Of a stretch of DNA of 64,000 nucleotides, positions 21,228 to 32,569 are shown in pieces (the first letter of the stretch is position 1; the number at the start of each line of letters is the position of its first letter). Source of the DNA: Prorocentrum cordatum (Eukaryota; Sar; Dinophyceae; Prorocentrales; Prorocentraceae); assembly GCA_963575745.1 (NCBI GenBank), contig CAUYUJ010003381.1, positions 1 through 64,000 on the forward strand, in the 5' to 3' direction. The notes below the pieces were generated by a model. It was not told the origin of the DNA. It saw nothing but the letters and a program-made list of their open reading frames with translations, and made no database searches. A program made the position numbers and the translations under genes.

Positions 21228-24200
21228 CAATAATAATAATAGTAATAAATGTGAGGATTTTCCTGTTCAGACTCCACGCGCGCTTCAGACTCCGCCCCTT
21301 CTAACACCTACAATGGCAGCAGCACTAGCAGTAGCAGTAGTAGTAGCAGCAGCAATTTCTTACAGTAGCAATAGCGGTGGCAGTAGCAGGAACATGGAAG
21401 TAGCAGTAGTAGTGGCAGTGGCAGTCCCCTCCACCTCCTAGAAATAGTGGCAGTAACAGTAATAGTGGCAGTAACAGTAGTAGTAGCAGTGGCAGTAGTA
21501 GTGGCAGTGGCAGTCCCCCTTCCGAGGTCCATGCAAGTCTAGCCAGGCTGCACTAAGGCCCAAGGCCCAGCCAACGAAGTCCCCCCAAGGCCCAGCCATG
21601 GCAGTCCCCCTTCCAAGGCCCATGCTAAGGTCCCCCCAAGTCTCCCCCTCAGGCCGCCCCTCCGGCCCCCCTTCAGTAGTTGCAGGCTTTACGGCTCAGC
21701 GATGAGGTTGGTGTCGCTCTGCGCGAGATTTGCCTGCTTCTGCGCAGCCATGGGGGGCGACGGGGATGAGACGAGCCCTGCGCATGTGCGCCAAGAACCA
21801 GAGTGGGTGACAAGCCTCGCGACGCTGGCTGCGAGAAACTTCAAGAGGGTCCAGAATGACGCGGTGAACAGCATCATGCAGAAGAATGCTGATTTCACCA
21901 TGTCCCTGCCGATATGGGTCGCCACGGTGCATCAAAACCCATCACCTACCCCAAAACATGCGAAACAGAAGTGGAGGAGAGGGAGAAGGCGGAGGAGGAG
22001 GATGAGGAGGAGGAGGAGGAGGAGGAGCAGAGGAAGATGATGAGAAGGATGGTTGCCGAGGAAGTCGGAGGAGGAGGGGGAGGAGGAAGAGAAAGAGGTG
22101 GAAGACAAGGAAGAGGAGGCGGTGGAAACAGCGAGCTCAGGAGGAAATGAGCAGGCAAGGGCAGAGGGTGTTCCTCTCCCCCCCCATCTCCCCCCTTTCT
22201 CTCGCCGCCTTCTCATCCCCGCACTCCGTCCAACCCTCCGTCCACTCCTTTAGTCTCGTGTTTGTGATTCCGCCAGGTCTTGAACATGTGCTCGATGACC
22301 CTGCCAGCAGCGTGGCCATTGGAGGGTGCTGTAGAGAAGGCGTACGAGCATTACTACCAGGAAAAAGGGTGCTACGCGTTCCCACCGCCTGGCCACATCG
22401 TCGAGGTCAGCTTCTACAAGACCCTGGCGCCGGAGATGGTGCGGAAGTTGCAGCGCGATAGCCTGGGCTCGCTGTATTTGGCCTGGCTCATGCTGTTGCG
22501 CGACGTGCAGGAGAAAGAAGAGAAGCTCGCCAAGATCGTGGAAGCGGCAATGCAAGTCCCGATGAAGTTCACGAAGCGGAACAATGACAACGAGCGCGTG
22601 CTGAAGGTATACCAGTATAAGGAGGACGAAGAGAAGAATGCGGAGTTGTTGGGCCACTCCCTCCTTGGCCGAGCGCGCGAGCTAGCAGGGCTCCAAGAAG
22701 TTCTTCGTTCGAATTCTCAGAGCAGCACGCCCCCGGCGATCGAGGAGCTGTTCAATTCTGGCGGCATCACCTGGGCGCATAAGGAGACTACGATGAACTT
22801 GTACAACATCAGGCTGCACCTCCGCATCCTCAGACGCCTGTCGATGGCAGTTGCCGACGTCGGCGCCCCGGCCTACAAGGACTCGGCCCTGTGCTACTTC
22901 GACCGCAACGAGGAGATCTGGGGGCGCAAGCATCCGAATGTTACTATGCAGGAGACGGGCAGGTCTTTTGATGCATTTCAGAGCGCAGTTCCAGACCTTG
23001 GAGACCTACGCGTGCTGGCGGAGACTTATCATGTCATGCTTCTGCGCGGATACAACGTGAAGGCGAGCGGCAGGCACGCCCCTGAGACCGCCAAGGCCAT
23101 CCTGATTATGACGAAAGTTCCTTCTTCACTGTTGCCACGGTATCCTCTGTTCGAGTCGGTGCTGTCCGTCTACAAGACGCTGAAGACATTCCGCAAGGAG
23201 TACCCATCAGGTTTGGACTTTGATGGCAAGGAATTGTTACATGTCAGCCACACTTACCCGATCCTTGGCGAGGGCACTGCGGAGAAGCTGAACTCAGAGA
23301 TCCTGCTCCCTACGATGCTCAACAAGAAGTTTCAGGCATTCCTCGGGCACCCCACTGCTCTGGCCGTCCCCTTCATCAAGGACATGTTGCCCGAGTTGGA
23401 TCAGCTCTACCAGGTGGACGTGGCTGAGCGCAGGGCCAAGGAGCGCGCGGTTCAGGGTGAGCGCGAAGAGTTTGACGTGGCTATGAGCTGTGAGGCCAGC
23501 GGGTTAATTACCGAAGACGAGGCCAAGTCGTTGAGAAACGTCCTCGAGGACAAGAAAACAAACGAACTACCGAAAATGGCGGACGAATTCTTGAAGGCCA
23601 ACGTCGTGTTCATGAAGTGGTCAAGCACCCTTTTGGCTGACATCGAGAAGCAGCCGATGATTGCAGCAGGGGCTTCGCGCCTGTGGTTCTTCAACGCGGG
23701 CACCGACTCCACGAAGGACCCCAACAACAAAGCATCTGCGTGGCGCATGAAGGCAACGCCAGACGAGGACCACATCAACCAGATGGTCAACATCGTGGCG
23801 TCGTTCATCAATGAGTCAGATTCCGCCGCGATCGTCAGCGGCCGCAACAAGCTATTCCATCGTGACGCAAAGAAGATGGTGATGCAATGCAAGCCCAAGC
23901 TCGCGGTCAAGGAGTTGGAGATGCTGCCCGACGAGGGCGAGGTGTCGCAACACCTCCGCGTCGAGAGCAGCGTAGTTGGCACCGTGGACCTCACCGACCA
24001 GTACCTGCACATCATGAAGACCAAGCGCGCCATGGACTCGAAAAAAGGAGTCCCTCGGCGATTCGTCCCAGGGAACACGGCATTCTGGACAATGGCTGGC
24101 ATTCCCGTGGTCTCCAAGGACAGCATGGTAAAGGTATCGTATTCCGACCGCGAGGCAGTCTTCAAGCACGTGTGCGGCTCGGAGAAGTGGACTCCTGGGG

Positions 24201-25223
24201 CGAAGGCGGCCAAGGGCCAGGACCTGTCCGACGATGACGACGACGAGGCACCTGAAGATACAGCAGTTGACCCCCTGGAGGCGATCAACGGCGGCACTGC
24301 CACATTAGTCGTCCTGTTCTGGATGGAGCTGCACTTGAGGGTGCGCCTGCGAGGATTTGCAAAGCCCCATCGTCATTGACTCCTCCTCCTCCTCCTCCTC
24401 TTCTCCTCCTTCCTCCTTTCTCCTTCTCCTTCTCCTCCTCCTTATCATAATCCTTCTCTTTCTCCCCCTCTCCCCCATCCTTTCCTCATCGAGACAATGG
24501 GGGGGGGGGGGATCGGAGAAGGAGAATGAGGAGGATGACAAGGAGGACGAGGATAAGGAGGAAGAGGAGGAGGATGAGGATAAGGAAGATGAGGATGATG
24601 AGGTGTCTGGCTAAAGATTGATGGGGGCTTGCATCGCATAGGTGTGCGCTCAATTTCTGTGGGAGGCCGGGGCCCGCGTGTTGATCAATTTCACTCCGGG
24701 GGCTGGGCATATGATCAAGGCGGCGTTCATGCTCAGTGTGAAATCGATAGTCGTGTGTCATAACGAAGCTCACGTCAAAGTGCTGAGCGACGTCTTGCGT
24801 GCGCATCTGCTCGACGAGATCCAGAAATCTGGGCCCGCATCAAGCAGGTTCCTCCCAGCGGACAAAGACGAGCGCCTGGAGAAGTGCAAGCCTGAGCGCC
24901 TCAAGCTGTACGAGATGCAGCGGAAGCGGAGCGCTGGCGACTCAGACCTCATCAGCCCCGAGGCGAAGAGGACTGCGCTTGGGTCCTCAGTCGACGCGAT
25001 GCTGGCCAGCTTGGAGGGCACGCCGACCCCGAAGGCCAAGGCAAAGGCCAGGGCCAAGGGCAGCGAGACCCCCGAGGCCGAAGCAGGAAGCAGCCCTGCT
25101 GCTGGAGCTGAGGGATCCGCTGGGGAGGCGGGGAAGGTGAAAGGCAAGGCGGATGCCTCGTCTGATGTAGCAGGCCCAGCGGAGGACTTGCAGGCCTTGC
25201 TGGCGCAGTGGTCTAATAAGTAG
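15380..25223 (+). CDS. large split gene, unknown dinoflagellate protein with a methyltransferase-like C-terminus
   Basis: Eight exon segments can be joined: 15380-15556, 15817-16864, 17153-17847, 18212-19476, 19663-about 19900, 21700-21926, 22277-24340 and 24642-25223. Four junctions (16864/17153, 17847/18212, 19476/19663, 24340/24642) are GT-AG with matching phase; 21926/22277 also fits. The first donor (GC) and the fifth exon's end are unresolved. The predicted protein of about 2,000 residues has a Cys-rich N-terminus (CQCGLC, CEDC), long charged helical middle parts, an acidic DDDDDEAPED run and a C-terminal segment (VLINFTPGAGHMIKAAFML ... VVCHNEAHVKVL) shaped like a SAM-methyltransferase nucleotide-binding core, then a Lys/Ala-rich tail. 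I do not know its function. An 8-bp duplication in exon 3 and TAG codons after exon 5 suggest this copy may be damaged. Confidence 0.55.
15817..16864 (+). CDS. large split gene, exon 2
   Basis: The acceptor is CGCCAG at 15811-15816 after a long pyrimidine tract. Reads DGKAWALKKVVNKAHGSEE, then GDACEDCFGLHQQGFPYLTW with further cysteines that could complete a zinc site with exon 1. The rest is acidic/Gly-rich and ends at RMVGLPP with donor G/GTAGAA at 16865, phase 1. Codon use is strongly G/C-ending, as in the other exons. Confidence 0.65.
16865..17152 (+). other. intron 2, self-complementary purine/pyrimidine halves
   Basis: GT-AG, 288 bp. The first half is GGA-rich, the second TCC-rich, meeting at GAGTTTCGAGAGAACTC near 16990, so the RNA could fold back on itself. 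Confidence 0.6.
17153..17847 (+). CDS. large split gene, exon 3, broken by an 8-bp tandem duplication
   Basis: Starts GCLDVLTHWKRKIPLERVLEN after a CCCCAG acceptor, phase 1. At 17542-17557 the octamer GTCCCAGA occurs twice in tandem, shifting the frame: the upstream frame stops at 17571 while coding sequence continues in another frame (DFDPLNPTLVSLPVDMDHK) to MDLKD. Counting one octamer only, the exon is 687 bases and both ends have phase 1, so the duplication is probably a mutation in an older intact frame. Donor GTGAAC at 17848. Confidence 0.6.
18212..19476 (+). CDS. large split gene, exon 4
   Basis: The acceptor CGTCCAG ends at 18211; phase 1 joins MDLKD to QDSVQKIKESTGRTHKTAL. 421 codons of ordinary helical protein without a recognised domain follow, ending CQLLEAAD at the donor GTTTTG (19477), phase 0. 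The upstream ATG at 18196 is in the intron and is not needed. Confidence 0.65.
19663..19896 (+). CDS. large split gene, exon 5, with an in-frame TAG
   Basis: The acceptor TCTCTCAG ends at 19662, phase 0: ATANYKNSVAMAGKALDD ... KAWRAETKLKEKDAFH, then TAG at 19894-19896. Protein-like sequence resumes after the stop (LILTRVVSALQKKAS) to a second TAG at 19942-19944. TAG serves as a normal stop elsewhere in the window (for example 25221-25223), so recoding is unlikely. CAG-to-TAG mutation or a missed splice site are the options. The donor needed by exon 6 (phase 1) was not found. Confidence 0.45.
   Translation, partial: ATANYKNSVAMAGKALDDTLAMNAGQVLRDCATTKAYGVLMKKCSSDMCLDDLRDVVAAEVKAWRAETKLKEKDAFH
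21187..21245. repeat. (AAT)n microsatellite
   Basis: Imperfect AAT repeats immediately before the R2 body; a similar tract ends the R2 copy at 48.6 kb. Confidence 0.85.
21198..21573 (+). repeat. R2 dispersed repeat, plus copy
   Basis: Shares with the reverse complement of 48240-48600 an (AAT)n edge, TGTGAGGATTTTCCTGTTC, a CAGTAG-rich interior and CAAGTCTAGCCAGGCTGCAC. The short Ala/Val ORFs here are translations of CAGTAG. Confidence 0.75.
21700..21926 (+). CDS. large split gene, exon 6
   Basis: The acceptor ACGGCTCAG ends at 21699. Reads MRLVSLCARFACFC, MGGDGDETSPAHVRQEPEW and SLPIWVAT. Donor GTGCATC at 21927 gives phase 0 and joins smoothly to VLNMCSMTLPAAWP in exon 7. An alternative donor GTCGCC at 21918 is also phase 0. 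The intron (21927-22276) again has a GGA-rich then a TCC-rich half. Confidence 0.5.
22277..24340 (+). CDS. large split gene, exon 7
   Basis: The longest clean coding block of the window: 688 codons open from the acceptor CCGCCAG (22276) to the donor AGG/GTGCGC (24341), phase 0 at both ends. Contains YYQEKGCYAFPPPGHIVEV, LLGRARELAGLQEVLRS and ARRLAM-like helices, and near its end the acidic run DLSDDDDDEAPEDTA. No known domain recognised. Codon use is C/G-ending and uniform along the exon, and the antisense ORFs are its shadows. Confidence 0.75.
24341..24641 (+). other. intron 7, TCC-rich then GGA-rich
   Basis: GT-AG, 301 bp. TCC-rich first half and GGA-rich second half around a CATCGAGACAATGG centre, the reverse arrangement of intron 2 but equally self-complementary. 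Confidence 0.6.
24642..25223 (+). CDS. large split gene, last exon with a methyltransferase-like segment
   Basis: Acceptor GCATAG at 24641, phase 0: VCAQFLWEAGARVLINFTPGAG, HMIKAAFMLSVKSIVVCHN, EAHVKVLSDVL. The TPGAG loop after a hydrophobic strand, then a second strand ending in an acidic/polar residue, is the layout of a Rossmann-type SAM-binding core; no catalytic motif (DPPY or PC) is seen. The tail carries KRKRSAGD and KAKAKARAKG repeats, possibly nuclear-localising. Ends WSNK, TAG. Confidence 0.7.
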   Translation: MCAQFLWEAGARVLINFTPGAGHMIKAAFMLSVKSIVVCHNEAHVKVLSDVLRAHLLDEIQKSGPASSRFLPADKDERLEKCKPERLKLYEMQRKRSAGDSDLISPEAKRTALGSSVDAMLASLEGTPTPKAKAKARAKGSETPEAEAGSSPAAGAEGSAGEAGKVKGKADASSDVAGPAEDLQALLAQWSNK

Positions 25224-26081
25224 GCGTTGTTGTTTGTTTAGACCCCCGCCACCCCAGCTTCTCCAACCCAAGCCCCCCGAAATACAAGTTCAGTATAATC
25301 TCAGTCCGACTCCAACAATTGCTGCTGTTGCTCAGCTCATGTGGCCCAACCGTGGGCAAGATCTCATGCCTGCGGACATGCATCATGATATGTGGTGCTG
25401 TGTCTTATTCGGGCTTTCTTCCGAGTGTGTTTTAACTTGATATTTTATCGCAAGCGAGTTGCGCTTGCCTTCCATGCTCTGGCACATCAGTCTGCCCTCC
25501 ATGTTGCGTCCCAGACGCCTGAACTTAACTTGCCTGCTGGTGCACCAGCTCTGAGCAATCGCAGAACTGTGAGAAACGCGCAGACTCTCAATTACAGAGG
25601 AGGGGGTGAGGAGGGAGAGGATGGGGAGAGGAGGGAGAGGAGGGAGAGGAGGATCAGGAGGATCTGGATGATCAGGAGAGTCAAGAAAATATCGAAATAC
25701 AGGATCCAATCAGACAACCAAGCATCAGCAATGACGGCCAACGCCATGATTGTGATCACGTATCCCAGCAACCCATCCAGCAACGCGATGCAAGATGCTG
25801 ACCATGGAAGCGTAGCAGCATGCAGGGAGTAAGTGCAGAAATATAACGACGACAATGGCGACGGCAAGCATGCGAAACAACGGCGACGGCGACGACGACG
25901 GCGCGTCCAGGGCGATGGAGACGCATAAGTGCCCACGAGCACGCGCCGAGAGGGATTCGCCATCATGTTGGATCGTCTTGGATGTCTGTTAGGCCAAACG
26001 CCGGCCGTCTCGGGGCACATTTGGAGGCCGTCATGGGCTGCGTTTGGGCAGCTTGACGGCACCATCTTGGGGTGTCGAGAA
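25224..26081. other. 3' flank of the large split gene, no gene seen
   Basis: Lower-GC sequence with a GGAGAGGA tract (25600-25670) and ACGGCG tract (about 25850-25910). Short ORFs only. Confidence 0.5.
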
Positions 26082-26915
26082 ATTCTTGACGCTTCGCGCA
26101 TCCCCGCCAGCCCATCCAGAAACGATATGTCCAGGCAAGTTGAAGAGATCATGGAAGTGGGGGAGCAACGGGAGGGACAGCCGATCCGTGCAAAGGATGA
26201 GGCGGAAGAGGAGGCCAGATGGATAGATGAGGGGGTGGCGAAGAACCGAGCGAAGGAGGGATGAGGACAATGATGACGCTGGGTGGATGGTTGAATGCCG
26301 CTCGGATGCCTCATGGAAGCCTTTTGGAAGCCTCTTCGGGCGTCTTGGGGGTCTCTTGGCGGTCAATGGGGGCTCTTGGGCGTCTTGGGTGCTTCGGGGG
26401 GGCCTCTTGAGGCCGCTTGTGATCCTCCTGGGGGGCTCTTTGGGGCCTGTTGGAGGCCTCTTGGGGCCTCTTGGGGGTCTCTTGGAGCTTCGTGGCGGCC
26501 TCTTCGAGCCTCTTGGAAGGCTCTTGGAACCATCCTGGGAGCCTCTTGGAGCCTCTTGGGGGCTTCTTTGGGCCTCATGGCGGCTTCTTGGGGCCTCTTG
26601 GAGGCCTCTTGGAAGCCTCTGGGGGCCTCCTGGGCGCCCTTCGGGGCCATCTTGGAAGCGATCGATCAAAGAAGAGGGTGGAGTTAATTAACCCCTCCCC
26701 CTCGAGAGAAAAAAATGGAGCCCAAACCATAGTAAAACCGATGATTTTGGCTTCCTCGCCGGTGCCGTTTTGGGCGCCCTGACCGCTCGCGACCGGCCCC
26801 GTCCAAGTCCAGGGGGGGGGGGGTAGGGGGGAGGGGTAAACCCCTCCCCGAAGGGAAACAAAGGGGGTGGAAGAGGAAACTCCCTAAACCACCTGCGCCC
26901 AGAGGGCTGGTGGGG
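26082..26915 (+). repeat. R1 dispersed repeat, complete copy
   Basis: About 830 bp matching 46914-47708 from ATTCTTGACGCTTCGCG to GGCTGGTGGG. The centre (26290-26650) is an imperfect tandem array of a 9-12 bp unit GCCTCTTGG; the 3' part includes CGATGATTTTGGCTTCCTCG. Open frames through the array read GLLGPLGGLLE-like and are artefacts. Confidence 0.8.
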
Positions 26916-27050
26916 CTCGTTGGGGTAGCCTGGCCACGTCGTCGTCGTTCTCGTGGTCTTCGCCGTCGTCCTCGCCGTCATCGTCGGCTACGTCAGCGGA
27001 GTAATCCCTCATCCGCCCTCCTGACTTGCCTGTTCTCCCGTGGTTTTCAG

Positions 27051-27395
27051 GCTCGGAAATATCCGCCGCAGTCACCCCGCCAAATCGGAGATGCTTTCGG
27101 CACCCGGGCAACGATGGACCCTTCAGACCGCGCGATTCTGGAGAACGAGTCTGGTTTCGATCCCGACCTCTTGGCGGCGCTGGATGGCGCGGCCAGGTTG
27201 GAGCTAGGGGAAGGGGTAAGGGGTTGGCGCGTTGGCGATGCCCCTGAAAACCGCCCTATCCTGTCCCGCCCCCAACTCCAACTGGGCCGCGTTGTCCAGA
27301 GGGGTGGCATCCCGCAGTTGACCAGAGAGACCTCGAGCTACGGATCGCCGCGCAACAAGCCCTTGACAACGCGAGGGCGGAGCGGAAGAGGTTGA
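27051..27395 (+). CDS. two exon-like segments of an unknown gene
   Basis: After a TGGTTTTCAG acceptor the frame reads KYPPQSPRQIGDAFGTRATM, DPSDRAILENESGFDPDL and LELGEG to a GTAAGG donor at 27216. A second segment, about 27300-27395, reads DQRDLELRIAAQQALDNARA in a helical, charged style but in a phase I could not join cleanly. Both look coding by composition; no family recognised. Confidence 0.3.
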   Translation, partial: ARKYPPQSPRQIGDAFGTRATMDPSDRAILENESGFDPDLLAALDGAARLELGEGVRGWRVGDAPENRPILSRPQLQLGRVVQRGGIPQLTRETSSYGSPRNKPLTTRGRSGRG

Positions 27396-28392
27396 GCCAC
27401 GAGCCAAAAGGTCTACGCCTGGCTCAGGGGCTCCGGGGCTCCAGGAGGGGGGGGTGGGCGAAACCCTTGGGCCCCAATGGCTCAAGGCTATGCCTGGCTC
27501 AGGGACTCCGGGCTCAGGGGCCCCAGGGGGGGGAGAGGGAAGGGGGAGGTTGGGGGGCCATTGATCTCATATTGTTCCATTGTTAAGAGCCCTGGCCCCA
27601 GATCTTTGGGCACTTGGCGCGAGGCGCAGTGGGGTCCGCGTCATGGGCACTGGCCGTTGCAGCTCGTCTTCTTTAGGCCTTGACAGCGGTGCTCCCTTGA
27701 GGCCCCCATTTGATAAGCCCGCTGTGCCAGGCGCGACCAGCCATGAGAAGAAGGCGGCCCGCAAGAGGTCAAATTCGGATCACCCACGCGAGGTGGGCTC
27801 GAGCGTCGAACGCGAGAGGGGGGGCGGTGGAGAGACGGAAAATACATGCGAAGCATCGCTTCTGGATGGACTCGCCTGCGTGAGACGCTTGCCTGATGCG
27901 GTGCTCCCTTTGTCTGTCCTCTGTCACCCCTCTGCTTTCGGGGCGCGAAGGGGAGGGGGGGTCACGACCCCTCTCCTTGAACCCGAGGTCTTCCTCAAAT
28001 CAAATCAAACTCCATCCGAGGCCGAATGAACCCTAATAAGCTGTGGCAACGGTCTCTTAGAATGTCACGTGTAGATGTTGGGGCGGAATAATAGCATCCA
28101 GAAGAAGAAAGCCCTCTTGGGCCCCCAGGCCCTCTTGGAGCCTGCAAGCGGCCTTCCTGGGCAACCCGGGGCCGCTGCAAGCGCGGGCGCCTGCTCTTTT
28201 ACAGCCTGCAATATAGTAGTCCCCAGGGGGTCACGGTGGGCTTCTACTGATCTCGTTGCCATCGCCACCATTAACATCATCGTCGTCGCCATCACCGCCA
28301 CCAGCATCATCGTCGGGAGGCGTCGTCGCCATCGGTAGCAACATCGGCACTGCCACCGCCACCGCCATTTCGCAGCCGCTTCACCCCCAAGT

Positions 28393-28570
28393 ATGGCTGT
28401 CCGTGTCTGCTTTTTCTGCGCGCTGCGCGCGCTGTGCCCTGGGGCAGATGGCGCCTGGGGGGAAACAATTGTGGACCCTGGCTTCCCCGACATGCCTCTC
28501 GAGGAGCTGAGGCGTCGCAGTGCCCATCTCACGTCTCTGGGAGCTTCAAGGGGAACTACTGCTCATGTCC
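28393..28570 (+). CDS. exon-like segment, possible first exon of a split gene
   Basis: ATG at 28393 opens MAVRVCFFCALRALCPGADG, then DPGFPDMPLEELRRRSAHL, ending in a pyrimidine tract that looks like an intron (28570-28850). It might be upstream of the methyltransferase-like gene at 29070, but no junction could be fixed. Confidence 0.3.
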
Positions 28571-29069
28571 TTGTTGTAATCCCCCCTCCCTCCTCCTCCT
28601 TCTCCTCCTCGCCCTTATCCTCCCCCTCCTCCCCCCTCCTCCTCCCTCCCTTCCTTCTCCCCCCCATCCCCCTCCTCCTCCTCCTCTTCCTCCTCCTCCC
28701 CCTCCTCCTTCTCCCTCCGAGTCCTACTTCTCCGCCTCCCTCTCCTTCTCCCCATCGTCGTCCTCCGACTCCTGCTTCCCCTCGTCTCATCCTCTCTCTC
28801 CCTCCGAGCCCCCCCCCCCCTCCTCCCCCGGGGAAGCGACGCCTTCGGGAAGATGAGGGCGATGAGGAGGACAAGGAGATGCTGGGCAGGAAGAGGGGGG
28901 GATGAGGATGAGGAGGGTGAGCACGAGGAGAATTTTGGAGGCGTCACATTTGAATCGCAAGTTGTCTTCCGGCGTGCTATGGTATGCCATGCAATGGGAA
29001 GATGCGCTGCTTGTCGCGGCAATGCTTTGCCATGCGAATGCTAATTTAGTGCCCCAAGTGCCCCCTTAG
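28571..29069. other. TCC-rich then GGA-rich non-coding stretch
   Basis: The same pattern as introns 2, 6 and 7 of the upstream gene, ending with the acceptor-like CCCCCTTAG (29061-29069). Probably an intron. Confidence 0.45.
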
Positions 29070-30410
<1,341 letters not shown>

Positions 30411-30684
30411 GCTGCGACAAAGCTTTCATGCACGAGAGGCGCTGCGTCCGGGAAGAAGACTCAGAAGAGGAGGAGCAGACGGAGGATGAATGAGGCGAGG
30501 GGGATGATGGAGGCGGAGGAGGCGGATCAGAAGAGGAATGGGGGGCGGAGAACAATAGTCAGTCCAGCCAACAGCAAGGTCCGAGTTGTGTTGACAGCAA
30601 CTCGGGTTCAAGAGATTCATTTGCGGTTTTCACGTAAACAATCGAGGAACTTGTGTGATTCATATTCTATCTTCGCGGCGCGCC

Positions 30685-31092
30685 ATGGCTGCCTTGATCG
30701 TGGGCACCAAGATGGCGCTGAGGGCTATGTTCGTGGTCTATTCGCCAGATATGAAGGCATGGGTCGCGATCTGGCCGAAGCTCAAGACCACAGAGCTCCA
30801 GGCCGAGGTCCAGGAGATCAAGAAGGAGGTGAAGGAGTCGATCAGCTACCATTCAAACGTCAACATCTCGGTGTATCGCGCCGTCGCCGAGAGTCCGAAG
30901 GGTCAGGAGATGCCGGGCGACTTCTTGGTGCACCACAAGGCGTGGCTCTACATCAAGACGACGGGCGACGGTCACTGGAACAGCGATGATGCCTTTAAGC
31001 CTGCGCATGCTGCGGCCAGTGGCGGGGGGCCCCCCTTCGAGGTGGCGCTCGAGGACGGCGGCGACCCGTGGGGCGCCAACGGCGTGCAGTAG
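30685..31092 (+). CDS. unknown 135-residue protein
   Basis: ATG at 30685 (GCGCCATGG context) opens MAALIVGTKMALRAMFVVY, with a helical charged centre (KTTELQAEVQEIKKEVKES) and a Gly-rich end (WGANGVQ, TAG). Codon third positions are mostly G/C as in the clear exons. The frame is open upstream to 30655. No family recognised. It may be a small gene or the last exon of the preceding one; a GGA-rich tract follows the stop. Confidence 0.5.
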   Translation: MAALIVGTKMALRAMFVVYSPDMKAWVAIWPKLKTTELQAEVQEIKKEVKESISYHSNVNISVYRAVAESPKGQEMPGDFLVHHKAWLYIKTTGDGHWNSDDAFKPAHAAASGGGPPFEVALEDGGDPWGANGVQ

Positions 31093-31844
31093 AGCGCGGC
31101 TTCAGGACCGCTCGCTGACTTGATCCCACCAACGCGAGGAGGAAGAGGAGGATGAGGAGGAGGGGCGAATGGAATGGAGGAGGAATGAAATGAGGGTGGG
31201 AGAAGGATGGGGCGAGGGAAGATGGCAGGATGAGGAACCGATGACGGAGGGGAGTTGAAAGACAATGAGATGGGGAGGCGCAGGAAGAAGAGAAGGGAAG
31301 GGGGGGGAGTGAGGAAGGATGAGTTGCCCGAAGGACGACTCTCCTCTACCTCTTCCTGAGCTGGCCCCTCATGTGCTCGTTCGCGCTGGCGGCCCGCCCG
31401 GGCGCTCCCCCGTTGCACGCGCGGGGGGGTGAAACATTGGTGGGGGCATGGGATATGCCCATTGAACAAGAGGTCGGAGTTGCTCGCGCCACCCTTGCGC
31501 CTCCCTCCCTCCCTCCCTCCCCTCTCCCCCCCACCCTCCCTCCTCCTTCTCCTCCTGCGCCTCCCCCTCCTCCATCCGACTCCTCCGCCTCCTCCTCATC
31601 CGCCTCCTCCTGCTTCATCCCCCAACTTCTCCTCGCCCCCCTCCTCCTCCTCTTCCTTCTTGGATGTGGTGAGAGACTGAAATGGAATTTGCTTGTTAAC
31701 CGGCGACGGCTAAGTCTTACCCTCTAGGAACGCCCTTCTGAGGTCTCCGAATAGGTCCGCGATCCCTCCGAGCGTGACCGGCCTGGAGGTCAATCGCGAA
31801 CTCCTGGGTCCGTTTCTCGGAGCTCTCCTGGAGCCCCCTCTTTT
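31093..31844. other. low-complexity intergenic stretch
   Basis: GGA-rich (31140-31320), then C-rich with CTCC tracts (31490-31660). No gene supported. Confidence 0.6.
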
Positions 31845-31865
31845 TATTATTATTATTATTATTAT

Positions 31866-31927
<62 letters not shown>
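31845..31927. repeat. (ATT)n-(CT)n compound microsatellite
   Basis: About eight ATT units followed by about 29 CT units. Confidence 0.95.
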
Positions 31928-31928
<1 letters not shown>

Positions 31929-31964
31929 GGAGTCTTGGGGCCTCTGAGGGCCCTGAACGCCGCC

Positions 31965-32345
31965 TTAGGGCGAGCTGACGCGAACGCCTCGGCGCGAACG
32001 CCGGGCGAGAACGCTTCGGCGCGAACGCCGGGCATGCGACCCTACATGCCTGGCAACTGGGGGGCGCATCATGCCCCCCCCCCAGGTGCCGGGCATTGCG
32101 CGTGCAATGCCTGGCAAACGATGGTTTGCAGGACCCTTGCAACCCCTGGTTAGGTCGGCCTACCCCCCCCCGCACGCCAGGCATTCGCGCTTTTCAGGGA
32201 GGCTGTTTGCCAGGCATTGCGCTTGCAATGCTTGGCAACTGGGGGGGGCATCATGCCCCCCCCCGGCGCCGGGCGTTGCGCGCGCAATGCCGGGGGTTCC
32301 CGCCTGACCGTTCCCGCCGGGGGTTCCCGCCTGACCGTTCCCCCT
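31965..32345. repeat. cluster of short palindromes and direct repeats
   Basis: Contains repeated GGCGCGAACGCC blocks (31980-32035); two related hairpin units, one around 32046-32114 and one at 32208-32280, each pairing G-runs with C-runs across CATCATG; a strong stem at 32208-32237 (12 of 13 pairs, loop GCTT); and a 27-bp tandem duplication (32291-32317, 32318-32344). Confidence 0.65.
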
Positions 32346-32569
32346 TCATCTTGATGCTCCCTTTCGGGTTGGAGCCGTGGCTCTCTGGGCGACTTCTAGG
32401 GGGCGCTGTCGTCGCTGCATCCTCGGGCTCAGGGCCAATAGTTCCTTTCCTACAAGTCTTGGTTATCACCGAAGAGAAGCCGCCGATTTGAATCGGTGAG
32501 TTCGTAGCTTTTCGGCCCATCAGCTAAAGTTATTAATTTAATGTGGATCAGACGCGCTACCGCCCGTGG

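Larger units (their letters stand above)
19897..21699 (+). other. intron 5 or gap in the large split gene
   Basis: About 1.8 kb without convincing coding sequence: G- and C-rich tracts (20.1-20.7 kb), a short lower-GC stretch (20.85-21.15 kb) with a GGGGTTACTTTT motif, and the R2 repeat (21198-21573). Confidence 0.4.

Noticed and set aside
26227-26691. ORFs reading GLLGPLGGLLE-like sequence in R1 (and the same at 47118-47729)
   Set aside because: Produced by the GCCTCTTGG tandem array, open on both strands and in several frames.
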